From Gemmatimonadota bacterium (GTDB lineage: Bacteria > Latescibacterota > UBA2968 > GCA-2709665), in NCBI GenBank assembly GCA_028874335.1, contig JAPPJY010000095.1, forward strand, positions 21,464 through 85,463: 64,000 nucleotides of DNA. The letters run 5' to 3'. Positions within the stretch are counted from its first letter, which is position 1, and each line of letters opens with the position of its first letter. Below are positions 1 to 7,321 of this stretch, in pieces. The notes beneath the pieces were generated by a model. The model saw nothing but the letters and a program-made list of their open reading frames with translations, did not search any database and was not told the origin of the DNA. The position numbers and the translations under genes were made by a program.

Positions 1-378
1 GGCCTCCCGTTCAAGCTGTCGCAAATCCTGCGACAATGTCTCGCCCTGAATCTGGCCTTCGTCCAACACCACGTGGGTATCGCTGATATGGGCCATTGAA
101 AAAGTCCGTCGGTCCCCGTCCGGCAGCCTCTCGAGTTCGAAATCGACCCCGTGCTGTTCGCGGGTCCACCCAATCGTCGAACGATAGAATCCCTCACCGG
201 GCCGGAAGCCGTCCGGAACCGTCACGAAAACGAACCGGTTCCCGCCCGGAGAGACCTCCAGCGCGTAGCGTCCGGCCGAATCCGTCCGCACGACGTGCTC
301 ACCGTTGGAAACGGGTACACCTTCGAGTCCGGTCCCTGAGGTCGCGTCCCGGACCTGGCCTTCGATAGGAATTGTCAT
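1..378 (-). CDS. Metallophosphoesterase with N-terminal carboxypeptidase-regulatory-like domain (C-terminus off the window)
   Basis: Reading leftward from ATG at 378, the frame stays open for 126 codons to the window edge, so the protein is incomplete. Residues 1 to about 85 look like a small beta-sandwich of the type found at the N-terminus of calcineurin-like phosphoesterases: MTIPIEGQVRDATSGTGLEG, then a DSAGRYAL stretch typical of carboxypeptidase-regulatory-like domains. At about residue 95 the sequence MAHISDTHV begins the phosphoesterase domain; its D-x-H pair is the first metal-binding motif of that fold. The remaining motifs (GD, GNHD, GHxH) would lie to the left of the window. No signal peptide is visible. 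Substrate cannot be told from this fragment. Confidence 0.75.
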   Translation of the reverse strand, partial: MTIPIEGQVRDATSGTGLEGVPVSNGEHVVRTDSAGRYALEVSPGGNRFVFVTVPDGFRPGEGFYRSTIGWTREQHGVDFELERLPDGDRRTFSMAHISDTHVVLDEGQIQGETLSQDLRQLEREA

Positions 379-572
379 TGATCAAACCTACTGATTACCT
401 GTGGATGGGACACGAAACAGGCCCCTTCTCCGCCGCGAAAAGGGACCCGTATAGGCAAATCTATCCGGTGAATCGACCGATCATTATCGGTTCGGCGTTC
501 GGCACTCATCGGGACCTCCGCGATTCCCGTGCCGGCTTCCTTTTATCCTGATTCGGCGAGGCGTCGCTTGAT
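379..572. other. Intergenic spacer, nothing recognised
   Basis: About 190 bases between the GYD-protein gene and the edge phosphoesterase, both on the minus strand. I see no convincing gene, hairpin or promoter in it. Confidence 0.4.
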
Positions 573-893
573 TCACTCGCCAGGCAGACGGTACGGCACG
601 CTCTTGTTCACCGCTTCGTCGATGGTCTCCGGCGATACGAGGACCGTCGTTGAGACTTCAAGAGCGCCTGCCGCCGCGATGTTGAGGGCGATGGCCGCAG
701 CGGTGGCTTCATCGGGAATCTCTGCGAGCAGGATGAGGTCGTCATCGCCCATCGCGTAGTAGAAGCCCTCCAGCTTGCCGCCCATCCCTTCCACGGTCTG
801 CGTCAAAGCCGCCCGCCGTCCCGTGCCTCCCTCTCTGAGCAGGCCCTGAAGACCCGACCGCGTGTACCTGGTGCGGAACATGTAATTGGCCAT
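573..893 (-). CDS. GYD domain-containing protein
   Basis: A 106-residue protein that matches the GYD family (PF08734) from end to end: MANYMFRTRYTRSGLQGLL at the start, a central GKLEGFYYAMGDDD stretch and an alternating Ala-rich helix before ALEVSTTVLVSPE. GYD proteins are small dimeric alpha/beta-barrel-like proteins of unknown role. The ATG is preceded by a strong Shine-Dalgarno (GGAGG, seven bases upstream). No signal peptide or membrane segment is seen, so it is cytoplasmic. Neighbours give no clear functional hint. Family assignment is confident; function is unknown. Confidence 0.88.
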   Translation of the reverse strand: MANYMFRTRYTRSGLQGLLREGGTGRRAALTQTVEGMGGKLEGFYYAMGDDDLILLAEIPDEATAAAIALNIAAAGALEVSTTVLVSPETIDEAVNKSVPYRLPGE

Positions 894-1104
894 GGTTCTA
901 CCTCCTGTCAGGTGGTGTTTATTAATTATCGGCGCTGCATCGTTGGCCGAAGATGCGGATACGGACCGAAGAAGATATCGTAGATTTGTGCCAGCAGTTC
1001 ATCATTATTGTCGATGACATAACACCAGCCGCTCGATTCAGCCTTCGCCGGCCACGTGCACAGCCTAATATGGGAAACAATCGAGGTGAAGTAAAGGGTT
1101 GTAT

Positions 1105-2202
1105 TCACTCATTCACGTCCCCTCTGTACCATCGGCCAAGTACCTCTTCCGCCGGTTTGCCCTGCGGCGTAAACCCGCGTTCCCTTTGAAGGGCCCGGCG
1201 ATGCGCGCGGCGTCCTCCGAATCGCGTGCTTCCCTCGGGGAACCACTTCCAGACGTGCGTGCCGGCGAACCAGGGCTTGCGCCAGAACGTTTGAAACATC
1301 GCCTCGTAACACGTCGCCTGCAGCTCAACGTCCACGGACGCCGCCGACCGCCAGACCCAAGGCTCCACGGCCGCATCCGCGGTACTCCGGTAGCCAACTT
1401 CCGTGAAGAGCACCGGCTTGCCCACCCGCCGCTGCACTGCTTCGATCAGCTTTACATGGGGCGCCCACGCAGCCTTTAATTCGTCGAGCGTCAAGGCGGC
1501 GTCCGCGCTGTCCGCCAGCGGGAAGTAGACCTGGAGTCCGATGTAATCGAGCGCGTCCCAGAAGGGCACCTCCTCGAACTCCCGGTACCAGTTCGCCGAA
1601 TAAGTGAGTTCGCCCCCGTACACCGCCCGCACGTCCGCGATCAGCCTGCGCCAGGCATCGGGGCGGTTCAACACGGCGCTGCGCAGTTCCGTCCCGATGC
1701 ACAGCGCCTCCATCCCTGTGGATTCCGCAAGTTCGGCGTAATGGAGGATGAACCGCCGGTAGCTCGCCCACCATCTGTCCCATTCCTCGGGCGTCGAAAA
1801 GTCAATATTTCCCCGCCATCTCCCGTCGTTCCGGTCCCGGATCCAGACGTGCGGCTTTAGTATGGTCCGGATGCCTCGCTTCCGCGCGCGCTTGGCCGCA
1901 TCCGCCAGTCCCTCGTCCGATTCCCCCCACCAGACCCGTCCCGAAGTCGCCAGGACCACCTCCGGGGCGCCGGCGCTTCGCTGCCACCCGAACGGCGTCT
2001 GGGAAATCCAGTTCACGTTCAGCGCGGCCAGGCGGTCGAACGCCGCATCCGCGGGGCGTCCCGGTCCGGCCACGAAACAGACGCCGCGATGTCTTTCCGT
2101 CAATAGCGACGCCGTGAAAGCCGGGGTCGGCGTCTCAGCCCATAACGCCCCGCTCGAGAGAGCACAACCAACAAGCACAATTGCCCGTCGCATCCGCGTC
2201 AA
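1105..2202 (-). CDS. Secreted glycoside hydrolase, GH113-like TIM barrel
   Basis: The N-terminus is a signal peptide (MRRAIVLVGCALSSGALWA), so the enzyme is exported. The rest is a clan GH-A TIM barrel closest in feel to GH113 (beta-mannanase group): RTILKPHVWIRDR around residue 113, CIGTEL with the probable acid/base Glu172, and VLFTEVGYRS with the probable nucleophile Glu268. A late aromatic stretch (GTHVWKWFPEG) is also typical. Expected role is endo-hydrolysis of a beta-linked hexose polymer outside the cytoplasm; mannan is the family precedent, not something the sequence proves. The start given is TTG at 2202, with AAGGGA upstream; ATG at 2193 is an equally good alternative. It is a stand-alone gene, not obviously in an operon. 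Confidence 0.85.
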   Translation of the reverse strand: MTRMRRAIVLVGCALSSGALWAETPTPAFTASLLTERHRGVCFVAGPGRPADAAFDRLAALNVNWISQTPFGWQRSAGAPEVVLATSGRVWWGESDEGLADAAKRARKRGIRTILKPHVWIRDRNDGRWRGNIDFSTPEEWDRWWASYRRFILHYAELAESTGMEALCIGTELRSAVLNRPDAWRRLIADVRAVYGGELTYSANWYREFEEVPFWDALDYIGLQVYFPLADSADAALTLDELKAAWAPHVKLIEAVQRRVGKPVLFTEVGYRSTADAAVEPWVWRSAASVDVELQATCYEAMFQTFWRKPWFAGTHVWKWFPEGSTRFGGRRAHRRALQRERGFTPQGKPAEEVLGRWYRGDVNE

Positions 2203-2308
2203 TGCTGCGTCCCTTCTCGAGTCAATCCGTTCATGCGGGTGGTTATCCGAACCTCCGTTGTCCGACCTGGCGCATCAGACTGCCCGGACAGATCGTGCAG
2301 GACGGGTG

Positions 2309-2340
2309 TTGACTATGCCAATGTAAGACGTTATCTTACA
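2309..2340 (+). promoter_or_regulatory. vapBC promoter with overlapping inverted-repeat operator
   Basis: A -35-like TTGACT (2309-2314) and a -10-like TATCTT (2332-2337) are separated by 17 bases. The -10 lies inside a perfect inverted repeat TGTAAGA-CGTTA-TCTTACA (2322-2340). VapBC complexes usually repress their own promoter through such repeats. The predicted transcription start falls at or next to the vapB ATG (2345), and no Shine-Dalgarno is visible, so the message may be leaderless. Confidence 0.6.
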
Positions 2341-2344
2341 TCCT

Positions 2345-2578
2345 ATGAAAACAGTACTTTCAACCAGGGGTCAGATTGTCATTCCGGCCGAGTTTCGACA
2401 CCAGGACAAGCTCGAACCGGGCCAGTCGTTTGCAATAGAACGGGTGGACAGAGGCGAATATCGTCTGGTTGTTGCCGACCCCCCGAGGAACCACGGCCTG
2501 GTGGACACACTCCTCGCGTGTCCCCAAAATGGCTGGTTCGCGCCAATCGAATCGGAGTCAACTGACTCGCTCGGATGA
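2345..2578 (+). CDS. vapB: VapB-type antitoxin, AbrB/MazE/SpoVT fold
   Basis: A 77-residue protein. The N-terminal 50 residues form a swapped-hairpin AbrB DNA-binding domain (MKTVLSTRGQIVIPAEFR, then LEPGQSFAIERVDRGEYRL). The short C-terminal tail would wrap around and block the toxin encoded next. Stop and toxin start overlap as ATGA (2575-2578), so translation is coupled. Expected to neutralise VapC and, with it, repress the promoter just upstream. It is one of the few plus-strand genes here, so the module is an independent unit inserted among minus-strand genes. Confidence 0.9.
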   Translation: MKTVLSTRGQIVIPAEFRHQDKLEPGQSFAIERVDRGEYRLVVADPPRNHGLVDTLLACPQNGWFAPIESESTDSLG

Positions 2579-2991
2579 TCACCGTGATGTTTCTCGTCGA
2601 CGCCAATGTACTGTCCGAGGCGACCCAGCCAGGGCCGGACCCGAGGGTGATCGAGTGGCTCGCGCGAAACGAACGCGACCTGGCCGTCGATCCCGTGATC
2701 CTGGGAGAAATCCGCTTCGGGATCCTTCTGCTGCCGCAAGGGCGTCGGCGTCGGGCGCTCGAGCGCTGGTTCGACGACGTCGCCCGTCGCATTCACTGTA
2801 TCCCGTGGGATGCCGAGACCGGATTGCGCTGGGCGGAACTGCTGGCGCATCTTCGTCTTGTGGGAAAGCCGATGCCGATCAAGGACAGTTTAATTGCCGC
2901 CACCGCACTGACCCACGGACTACCTCTGGCGACCCGAAATCGTCGCAACTTCGAAGTCAGCGGCGTCAAACTCGTCGATCCGATTGCCTGA
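2575..2991 (+). CDS. vapC: VapC toxin, PIN-domain ribonuclease
   Basis: A 138-residue PIN-domain protein. The acidic residues of the metal site are recognisable: LVDANVLSEA near the N-terminus, an Asp-Pro-x-x-x-x-Glu stretch (VDPVILGEIRFG) in the middle, and KDSLIAATALTHGLPLATRN near the C-terminus. VapC toxins are Mg2+-dependent endoribonucleases, typically cutting tRNA or rRNA. The start overlaps the antitoxin stop; MFLVDANV at 2587 is a possible alternative. Length and motif order are normal, so the toxin looks intact. Confidence 0.92.
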   Translation: MITVMFLVDANVLSEATQPGPDPRVIEWLARNERDLAVDPVILGEIRFGILLLPQGRRRRALERWFDDVARRIHCIPWDAETGLRWAELLAHLRLVGKPMPIKDSLIAATALTHGLPLATRNRRNFEVSGVKLVDPIA

Positions 2992-3247
2992 AAGGGGAGT
3001 GTGGAAATAAGGGTCTGTGGGCTGCCTCTTTAGAGAATCAAGGTCAACAGTACCGCATCCTCGTTTGATCCGGCTTCGCGTCGTCTGTTGTGGCTTAAAT
3101 TCGAGAATTGAAAACAGGGGAAGGGGCGATCGCCCCTTCCCCTGCAGTTTGCCTGTCAACGCCGTGACCCCGCTCCAATCAATCCGTCCACCTCTGCTTC
3201 GTAAGCGGCACACCGCCCGATCCTCATGGAATCGTTGGTTTGAATTA
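2992..3247. other. Spacer between converging operons, holds the 3115-3144 palindrome
   Basis: No gene is seen. It separates vapC (plus strand) from the DUF4160 gene (minus strand), and its only clear feature is the long palindrome annotated separately. Confidence 0.5.
3115..3144. terminator. Perfect 30-bp palindrome, probable bidirectional terminator
   Basis: CAGGGGAAGGGGCGA followed directly by its exact reverse complement, with no loop bases outside the stem. It lies between the ends of vapBC and the DUF2442/DUF4160 operon. On the minus strand it is followed by TTTTC, a weak U-tract. A related hairpin occurs at 3834-3869. Confidence 0.6.
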
Positions 3248-3508
3248 TCATTCCAGTGGAGCGATTTTACCAGGCGATTCGAGGCGTTGTGCCTTCTGCC
3301 ACGCTTGCCGTAACTGAAGCCGTCGCAAGAGTGCCCATTCCATTACGAGACCCTGTGCGCGCGGCGGCAGGCGCCCACCCAGAACCGACGGTGTTTCTAT
3401 ACTGATCACTGCCTCGTCCCCACTGTACTCAGCGTGGAAATGTGCGGGCGCGTGGTCATTGAAATACATTCGAATAACGATTCCGTAAAATCGGCAGAGT
3501 TCAGGCAT
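3248..3508 (-). CDS. DUF4160 domain-containing protein
   Basis: An 86-residue protein that matches DUF4160 throughout: CRFYGIVIRMYFNDHAPAHF followed by HAEYSGDEAVISIET, the His-rich conserved core, and a charged C-terminal helix. DUF4160 genes regularly sit beside DUF2442 genes, and the pair is usually treated as a putative toxin-antitoxin module; no activity is implied by the sequence alone. I take ATG at 3508; it overlaps the DUF2442 stop by eight bases, so translation is coupled. Here DUF2442 comes first. Confidence 0.85.
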   Translation of the reverse strand: MPELCRFYGIVIRMYFNDHAPAHFHAEYSGDEAVISIETPSVLGGRLPPRAQGLVMEWALLRRLQLRQAWQKAQRLESPGKIAPLE

Positions 3509-3788
3509 TTTCAACCGATACCAATGTGTCGGACATCACCTCCACAACCGATTTGCCGCTGAGCTGCAGATACAGGGCATCGGGGCAAAGTTCCAATTCC
3601 TCACCCCAAGCCACAGCGCCATGATCCTCAATTCGTACGGCTTCAAAAAAGGAGCGATCTTCCCAGGCATCGAATACGCCGCGTCCAGCCATGTGCGCCA
3701 GGTCAATTTCACCCTCGACACCGTCCGAATAGCGCAGCCAGATGTGGTAGCCTTCTCGGGCTTCCACTGCAATTGGTCGTATCATCAT
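3501..3788 (-). CDS. DUF2442 domain-containing protein
   Basis: A 95-residue protein with the DUF2442 pattern: an N-terminal strand-rich part (YHIWLRYSDGVEGEIDLAHM), an Asp-rich middle (VFDAWEDRSFFEAVRI) and LELCPDALYLQLSGK near the end. It is the upstream gene of a two-gene operon with the DUF4160 gene, which it overlaps. DUF2442 proteins are small soluble proteins, sometimes DNA-binding, proposed as the antitoxin half of the pair. Assignment to the family is firm; the toxin-antitoxin role is inference. Confidence 0.85.
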   Translation of the reverse strand: MMIRPIAVEAREGYHIWLRYSDGVEGEIDLAHMAGRGVFDAWEDRSFFEAVRIEDHGAVAWGEELELCPDALYLQLSGKSVVEVMSDTLVSVENA

Positions 3789-3833
3789 ATATTCCAGCGA
3801 ACAACCTTGTAATGGGGCTCCATTCGTTGGATG

Positions 3834-3869
3834 AAAAAGGGGAAGGGATCGCTGCCCCTTCCCCCTTTT
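3834..3869 (-). terminator. Rho-independent terminator for the outer-membrane protein gene
   Basis: A G/C-rich stem (AAAAGGGGAAGGG pairing with CCCCTTCCCCCTTTT) lies about 50 bases past the stop of the 3920-4795 gene. On the minus strand it ends in a TTTTT run. The stem resembles the 3115-3144 palindrome, so both may derive from one mobile hairpin. Confidence 0.7.
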
Positions 3870-3919
3870 CGGATTCGCATTGTACGTCCACCAGCGGAGA
3901 TGGATTTCCGTTGAAGCCG

Positions 3920-4795
3920 TTACTGCATCAGGCTTCCGGTGTAGGAGATCCCGAACAGGAACGTGGAGCCTGCGAAAAACGTATATGGCGCTCCCAACGA
4001 GGGGTCAGCCCGGCCGAGAACGGACACGCGCGCCGCGGCTTCAAGGGCGATGCCCTGCGGCAGGCTGACGATCGCAGTCGGTATCGCATAGGTGACCCGC
4101 CGGCCCGCGCCCGAGATCCCTTCCAGCTTGAGGGCAACGTTCAACATCTCGACGGGGCTGCCACCGATCTCGACATTGTAGATCAACTCGTCGTCCGGGT
4201 TGTGGTGAATGGTTTCGTTGGTCTCTCTGAGGCGATATCCCAGGTCGATGTTGGCGTATATCGGGATGGGCCAGTAGGACTTGCCGATTTGCGCGACCAA
4301 TTCAACGTCCCACTGGCCGTTGCCGGCGGACATGGCCTCGGGCGCAGCGCGGAAATCCCCGGTTGGCGCCTTGATGCCGAGCATCAGGGTGCCCACGACG
4401 GGCTCATGAACGAGGTTGACCTTGCCGAAGACACGGATATCGCCAAGTCCTGACTCCTTTGCGCGGTATCCGAACATCTCTCTGTGCCTGTTCGAAGTGA
4501 AATTTTCAAACTTCCTGTTGATCGCCCCGAACTGAACGCCGAGATCGAAGCGCTTGGTCACCCCGTAGTACACGTCGAGATACACCTCCTGCGAAGTATA
4601 ATCCGCGGGAATCCCACTCGGTTCTCCATCCTTGTCGTAGTGTTCATCGGTGGCCTGGTACAGGCCGGTAATCTTGCTCCACACCTGTCCCTTTTCAAGG
4701 GTCCACGCACCCGCGTACGCGGCCTGTGGCGCAATAAGTCCGACGGTGAGGACGAGTAAGGCGACCATACGCGAGAGGGTTCTCTGGATCGTCAT
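3920..4795 (-). CDS. Outer-membrane beta-barrel protein
   Basis: A 291-residue protein starting with a classical signal peptide (MTIQRTLSRMVALLVLTVGL, cleavage near AYA-GAW). The mature part alternates hydrophobic and polar residues in strand-length blocks (EVYLDVYYGVTKRFDLGVQF, VGTLMLGIKAPTGDFRAAP, IYANIDLGYRLRE). It ends in an aromatic-rich stretch (FFAGSTFLFGISYTG), as barrel proteins inserted by the BAM machinery do. The KAPTGD motif recalls the transporter family related to phenol-pathway MetA-type porins. The frame is open upstream to 4945, but those 50 residues are polar and lack barrel or signal features, so ATG 4795 is preferred. Ligand unknown. Confidence 0.75.
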   Translation of the reverse strand: MTIQRTLSRMVALLVLTVGLIAPQAAYAGAWTLEKGQVWSKITGLYQATDEHYDKDGEPSGIPADYTSQEVYLDVYYGVTKRFDLGVQFGAINRKFENFTSNRHREMFGYRAKESGLGDIRVFGKVNLVHEPVVGTLMLGIKAPTGDFRAAPEAMSAGNGQWDVELVAQIGKSYWPIPIYANIDLGYRLRETNETIHHNPDDELIYNVEIGGSPVEMLNVALKLEGISGAGRRVTYAIPTAIVSLPQGIALEAAARVSVLGRADPSLGAPYTFFAGSTFLFGISYTGSLMQ

Positions 4796-4975
4796 CTTCG
4801 CGTACGGGAACGAGATTTCAGTTGATTGGCTCAACTCCAGCTCCTTTTCGATACGTCCCCCGGCCTGCCGGACAGCGTCGGGCAGACGTAGAAGACAATC
4901 GTGAATAAAGCATCTGAACGCCGGGGGATTTTCTGCCGCCGCCACGGCCCGCGTGAAACGGCAAATTCACCTTTA

Positions 4976-5004
4976 ATTCTACAATATTCATATCCGTACC
5001 GCAA
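4976..5004 (-). promoter_or_regulatory. Candidate promoter for the 3920-4795 gene
   Basis: On the minus strand, TTGCGG (4999-5004) and TAGAAT (4976-4981) are 17 bases apart, a good sigma-70-like fit. It would give a leader of roughly 175 bases before ATG 4795. No other gene lies between, so the leader could hold regulation that I cannot identify. Confidence 0.4.
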
Positions 5005-5107
5005 TAGGCATCTTCACCAAATGGCGGTTCACTATTGCAAAACGCGACAGCGCTGGCTGCGGACCCGTTCCGACGTCGCCCCTCACGACTCCCTTTCCCC
5101 CCTTTGG

Positions 5108-6172
5108 TCAATTTGGATATTCGAACTCCTCGTAATCGTCTTTCTCGATCGGATGCAGGTATAGCCTCATCTTTCGATCTCTCGTGGTTGCGAACATCAC
5201 CTGGCAGGAGATGAGGTCTCCAACGTTCAGACCATGCGTCTGCAGGATGCGCCCGGGCGCGTGGACGTCGAACGAGAAATCGATCAATTCCTGAAGGGTC
5301 TTCATCCGGGCGAAGACATTTCGATAGTGCGCGAAATACATGATGCGCGCCTGGGAGTTGTAATAGTAGGGCCCGTCCCAGAATTCGGGGTCCGCCTCAC
5401 GGGACGGATTCTGTAGCTTGGGATGCTGCCAGTGATTCACCTCCAGGAGCATCCCGTCCTGCGCCTCCGAAATGGCGACGTTTTCCGATTCCAGTTCCAG
5501 CCCCAGTATATTCCCTCCAGCGTCGACCGTGACCAGGTTCATCCCCTTCTGCCCGGAGAGGCGGTACTGTTCCACGAAATGCCGGACGTCGTCGCAGTCG
5601 CCGCAGTGCTGCGCCAGCAGGTGAACGACGAAGTACAGGTTCAGGTGTTCGGGGTTGGAGACGAAGTTGAACTTCCGATGCCCGGAATTGGCTCCGACCG
5701 CCAGTCCGGCGTCATTCACAGCCATCCCCAGCGTGACCTGTCGCCTGGTGCCGAACCCCATCATTCCATGAGGTTTCGTGTCCGGAAAAAATGAGACGAC
5801 GGAATTGGAAACGGTTCCGGGCACCGTATCCGTGCCTCCGTCGTTGGTGGACAACATCGCCGGGCCGTCGTCTTCCAGGACGATTCCAAGCGTGGAACAG
5901 GCATCCCCGACTGGCCCCGTCCAGAGAATGTGTCCGAAGTATGCATGGTCGAAGGACGCCATTCCGGCGGCCTCGCCGAACGCCTCGATCTGATCGATCA
6001 TATCCGGAAACTCACGGCGCATAAATGCCATGTTCCGTCGAAAGTAGGCGTTGTCGAAATCGTGCGGGCGGGCCTGCCAGAACTTCAGGTAGTCACGGGC
6101 GGCCTCCGGGTTCATGGAACCCTGCGCCCTGCCGATCTCCGCGGGATTTCCGCGAAATGTACGTGTCTCCAT
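5108..6172 (-). CDS. C45 / acyl-CoA:6-aminopenicillanate acyltransferase-like Ntn hydrolase (paralog 1)
   Basis: A 354-residue soluble protein of the peptidase C45 / isopenicillin-N acyltransferase-like superfamily. These are N-terminal-nucleophile enzymes that self-cleave before a Cys and act as amidases or acyl transferases. The probable nucleophile is Cys92 in GDACSTLGIV; the residue before it is Ala rather than the usual Gly. Other family marks are VNDAGLAVGANSGHRKFNF and LLEVNHWQHP. Start ATG 6172 has AAGGAGG five bases upstream; a GTG two codons earlier lies inside that Shine-Dalgarno and is unlikely. It is last in the 12181-5108 operon, and a close paralog (11114-12181) is first. No signal peptide. 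Substrate unknown; a small amide or peptide conjugate is likely. Confidence 0.82.
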   Translation of the reverse strand: METRTFRGNPAEIGRAQGSMNPEAARDYLKFWQARPHDFDNAYFRRNMAFMRREFPDMIDQIEAFGEAAGMASFDHAYFGHILWTGPVGDACSTLGIVLEDDGPAMLSTNDGGTDTVPGTVSNSVVSFFPDTKPHGMMGFGTRRQVTLGMAVNDAGLAVGANSGHRKFNFVSNPEHLNLYFVVHLLAQHCGDCDDVRHFVEQYRLSGQKGMNLVTVDAGGNILGLELESENVAISEAQDGMLLEVNHWQHPKLQNPSREADPEFWDGPYYYNSQARIMYFAHYRNVFARMKTLQELIDFSFDVHAPGRILQTHGLNVGDLISCQVMFATTRDRKMRLYLHPIEKDDYEEFEYPN

Positions 6173-6248
6173 AAACACCTCCTTATCTGCACAATGCTTC
6201 GTTCAGCCAAGCTTCGGGCCCGGCCTCAGATCAATCGCATTCAAAGTT

Positions 6249-7310
6249 TCATGCCAGTAGGGCCGCTTCGACCGATGGCCGAATTGCTTTGGCCATGCGC
6301 AGGAATCCAAGGTCGTTCGGATGAACCCCGTCGACGGTACACGCATCCTGATCGGCATCGCCAAAGAGGGTCTCCCCATCCACAAACCAGACCCTGTCGT
6401 CTCCCCGCTTCAGGGCATTCTCATACGTCTCGCGAACGATCTCTCGCCTCGCAACCCAGCGTGACGGATTGGCATTGATCGACGGGCTCGAGACGATAAC
6501 AATGGGCAATTTGGGACGTGCCTCCCTCACAATCCGGAAGAACGCTTCGTGCGTCTGCTTCAGATAGTCGGCGTTCGGCGCGTTGTGGTCGTAGTCCATT
6601 ACAAACACACGCATATCCACCGTCGCGATGAGGCGGGCCATGGCTGGTTCGGCCCGGGCGCTCCCGCTGAATCCGAAGTTGATCAGCTTCGCATCCAGCC
6701 AACGGGACAGGAAATTGGGGTAGGTGTTCCCGGGACGGGACGCGCAGCCTCCGTGCGTGATCGAGGAACCGTAGAAGAGAAGCGGCTTCTCGTCCGAGAA
6801 CCGCGAGGGCGGCTCGACTCTCGCGCCGGGGTCCAGCCCGAGAACGACTTGATTGACGCCGTTGTAGACCGGAAAATTCAGCGTCCACTCGCGCATTCCG
6901 CCGTCCTGTCGATCCACCAGGACCGTTTCGTATGCCCGTTCGTTCATGGGGGGTCTCGCGGCGTTTATGAACCGCTTCTCCGTCCCGGTTCCCACGTAGA
7001 TGTCGAATCCGGAATTCCCGGACCGCGGCATGTGCGGCATGTCCACGACTTCCGCCAACTCCGCCCGGATGGCGATCGTACGGGAATCCGACCTGAAACG
7101 GGCCATCCCGCCCGACGTACACCAGGCCAGCCTCCGGACGGCTTCGCTCATGTCCGGCAGGGCGTCGACCGGCAGCCGGCAGAACCGTCTCTCCCGGTCC
7201 AGCCAAGGGAAGCCCGACACCTCAACAGGTGCTTCCAGGACATCCATGCAAAGCATCTCCCTGCCCTCGATTTCCACGGACTTCAGGCCAGGTCCTGCGC
7301 TGTCGGACAT
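6249..7310 (-). CDS. SGNH/GDSL-type esterase with N-terminal GxDLY domain
   Basis: About 353 residues, two domains. The N-terminal half carries SGFDIYVG, the signature of the GxDLY domain that precedes SGNH hydrolases (PF14607). The C-terminal half is the esterase: FYGSSITHGG with the nucleophilic Ser in block I, NFGFSGSA with the block II Gly, NAP in block III, and VDGVHPNDLGF with the catalytic Asp and His in block V. It would remove acyl groups, commonly acetyl from sugars. ATG 7310 has AAGGGAG seven bases upstream; the GTG at 7325 would overlap the preceding gene's stop but has poorer support. Cytoplasmic by appearance, in operon with the CocE-type hydrolase. Confidence 0.88.
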   Translation of the reverse strand: MSDSAGPGLKSVEIEGREMLCMDVLEAPVEVSGFPWLDRERRFCRLPVDALPDMSEAVRRLAWCTSGGMARFRSDSRTIAIRAELAEVVDMPHMPRSGNSGFDIYVGTGTEKRFINAARPPMNERAYETVLVDRQDGGMREWTLNFPVYNGVNQVVLGLDPGARVEPPSRFSDEKPLLFYGSSITHGGCASRPGNTYPNFLSRWLDAKLINFGFSGSARAEPAMARLIATVDMRVFVMDYDHNAPNADYLKQTHEAFFRIVREARPKLPIVIVSSPSINANPSRWVARREIVRETYENALKRGDDRVWFVDGETLFGDADQDACTVDGVHPNDLGFLRMAKAIRPSVEAALLA

Positions 7311-7321
7311 CGATTCTCCCT

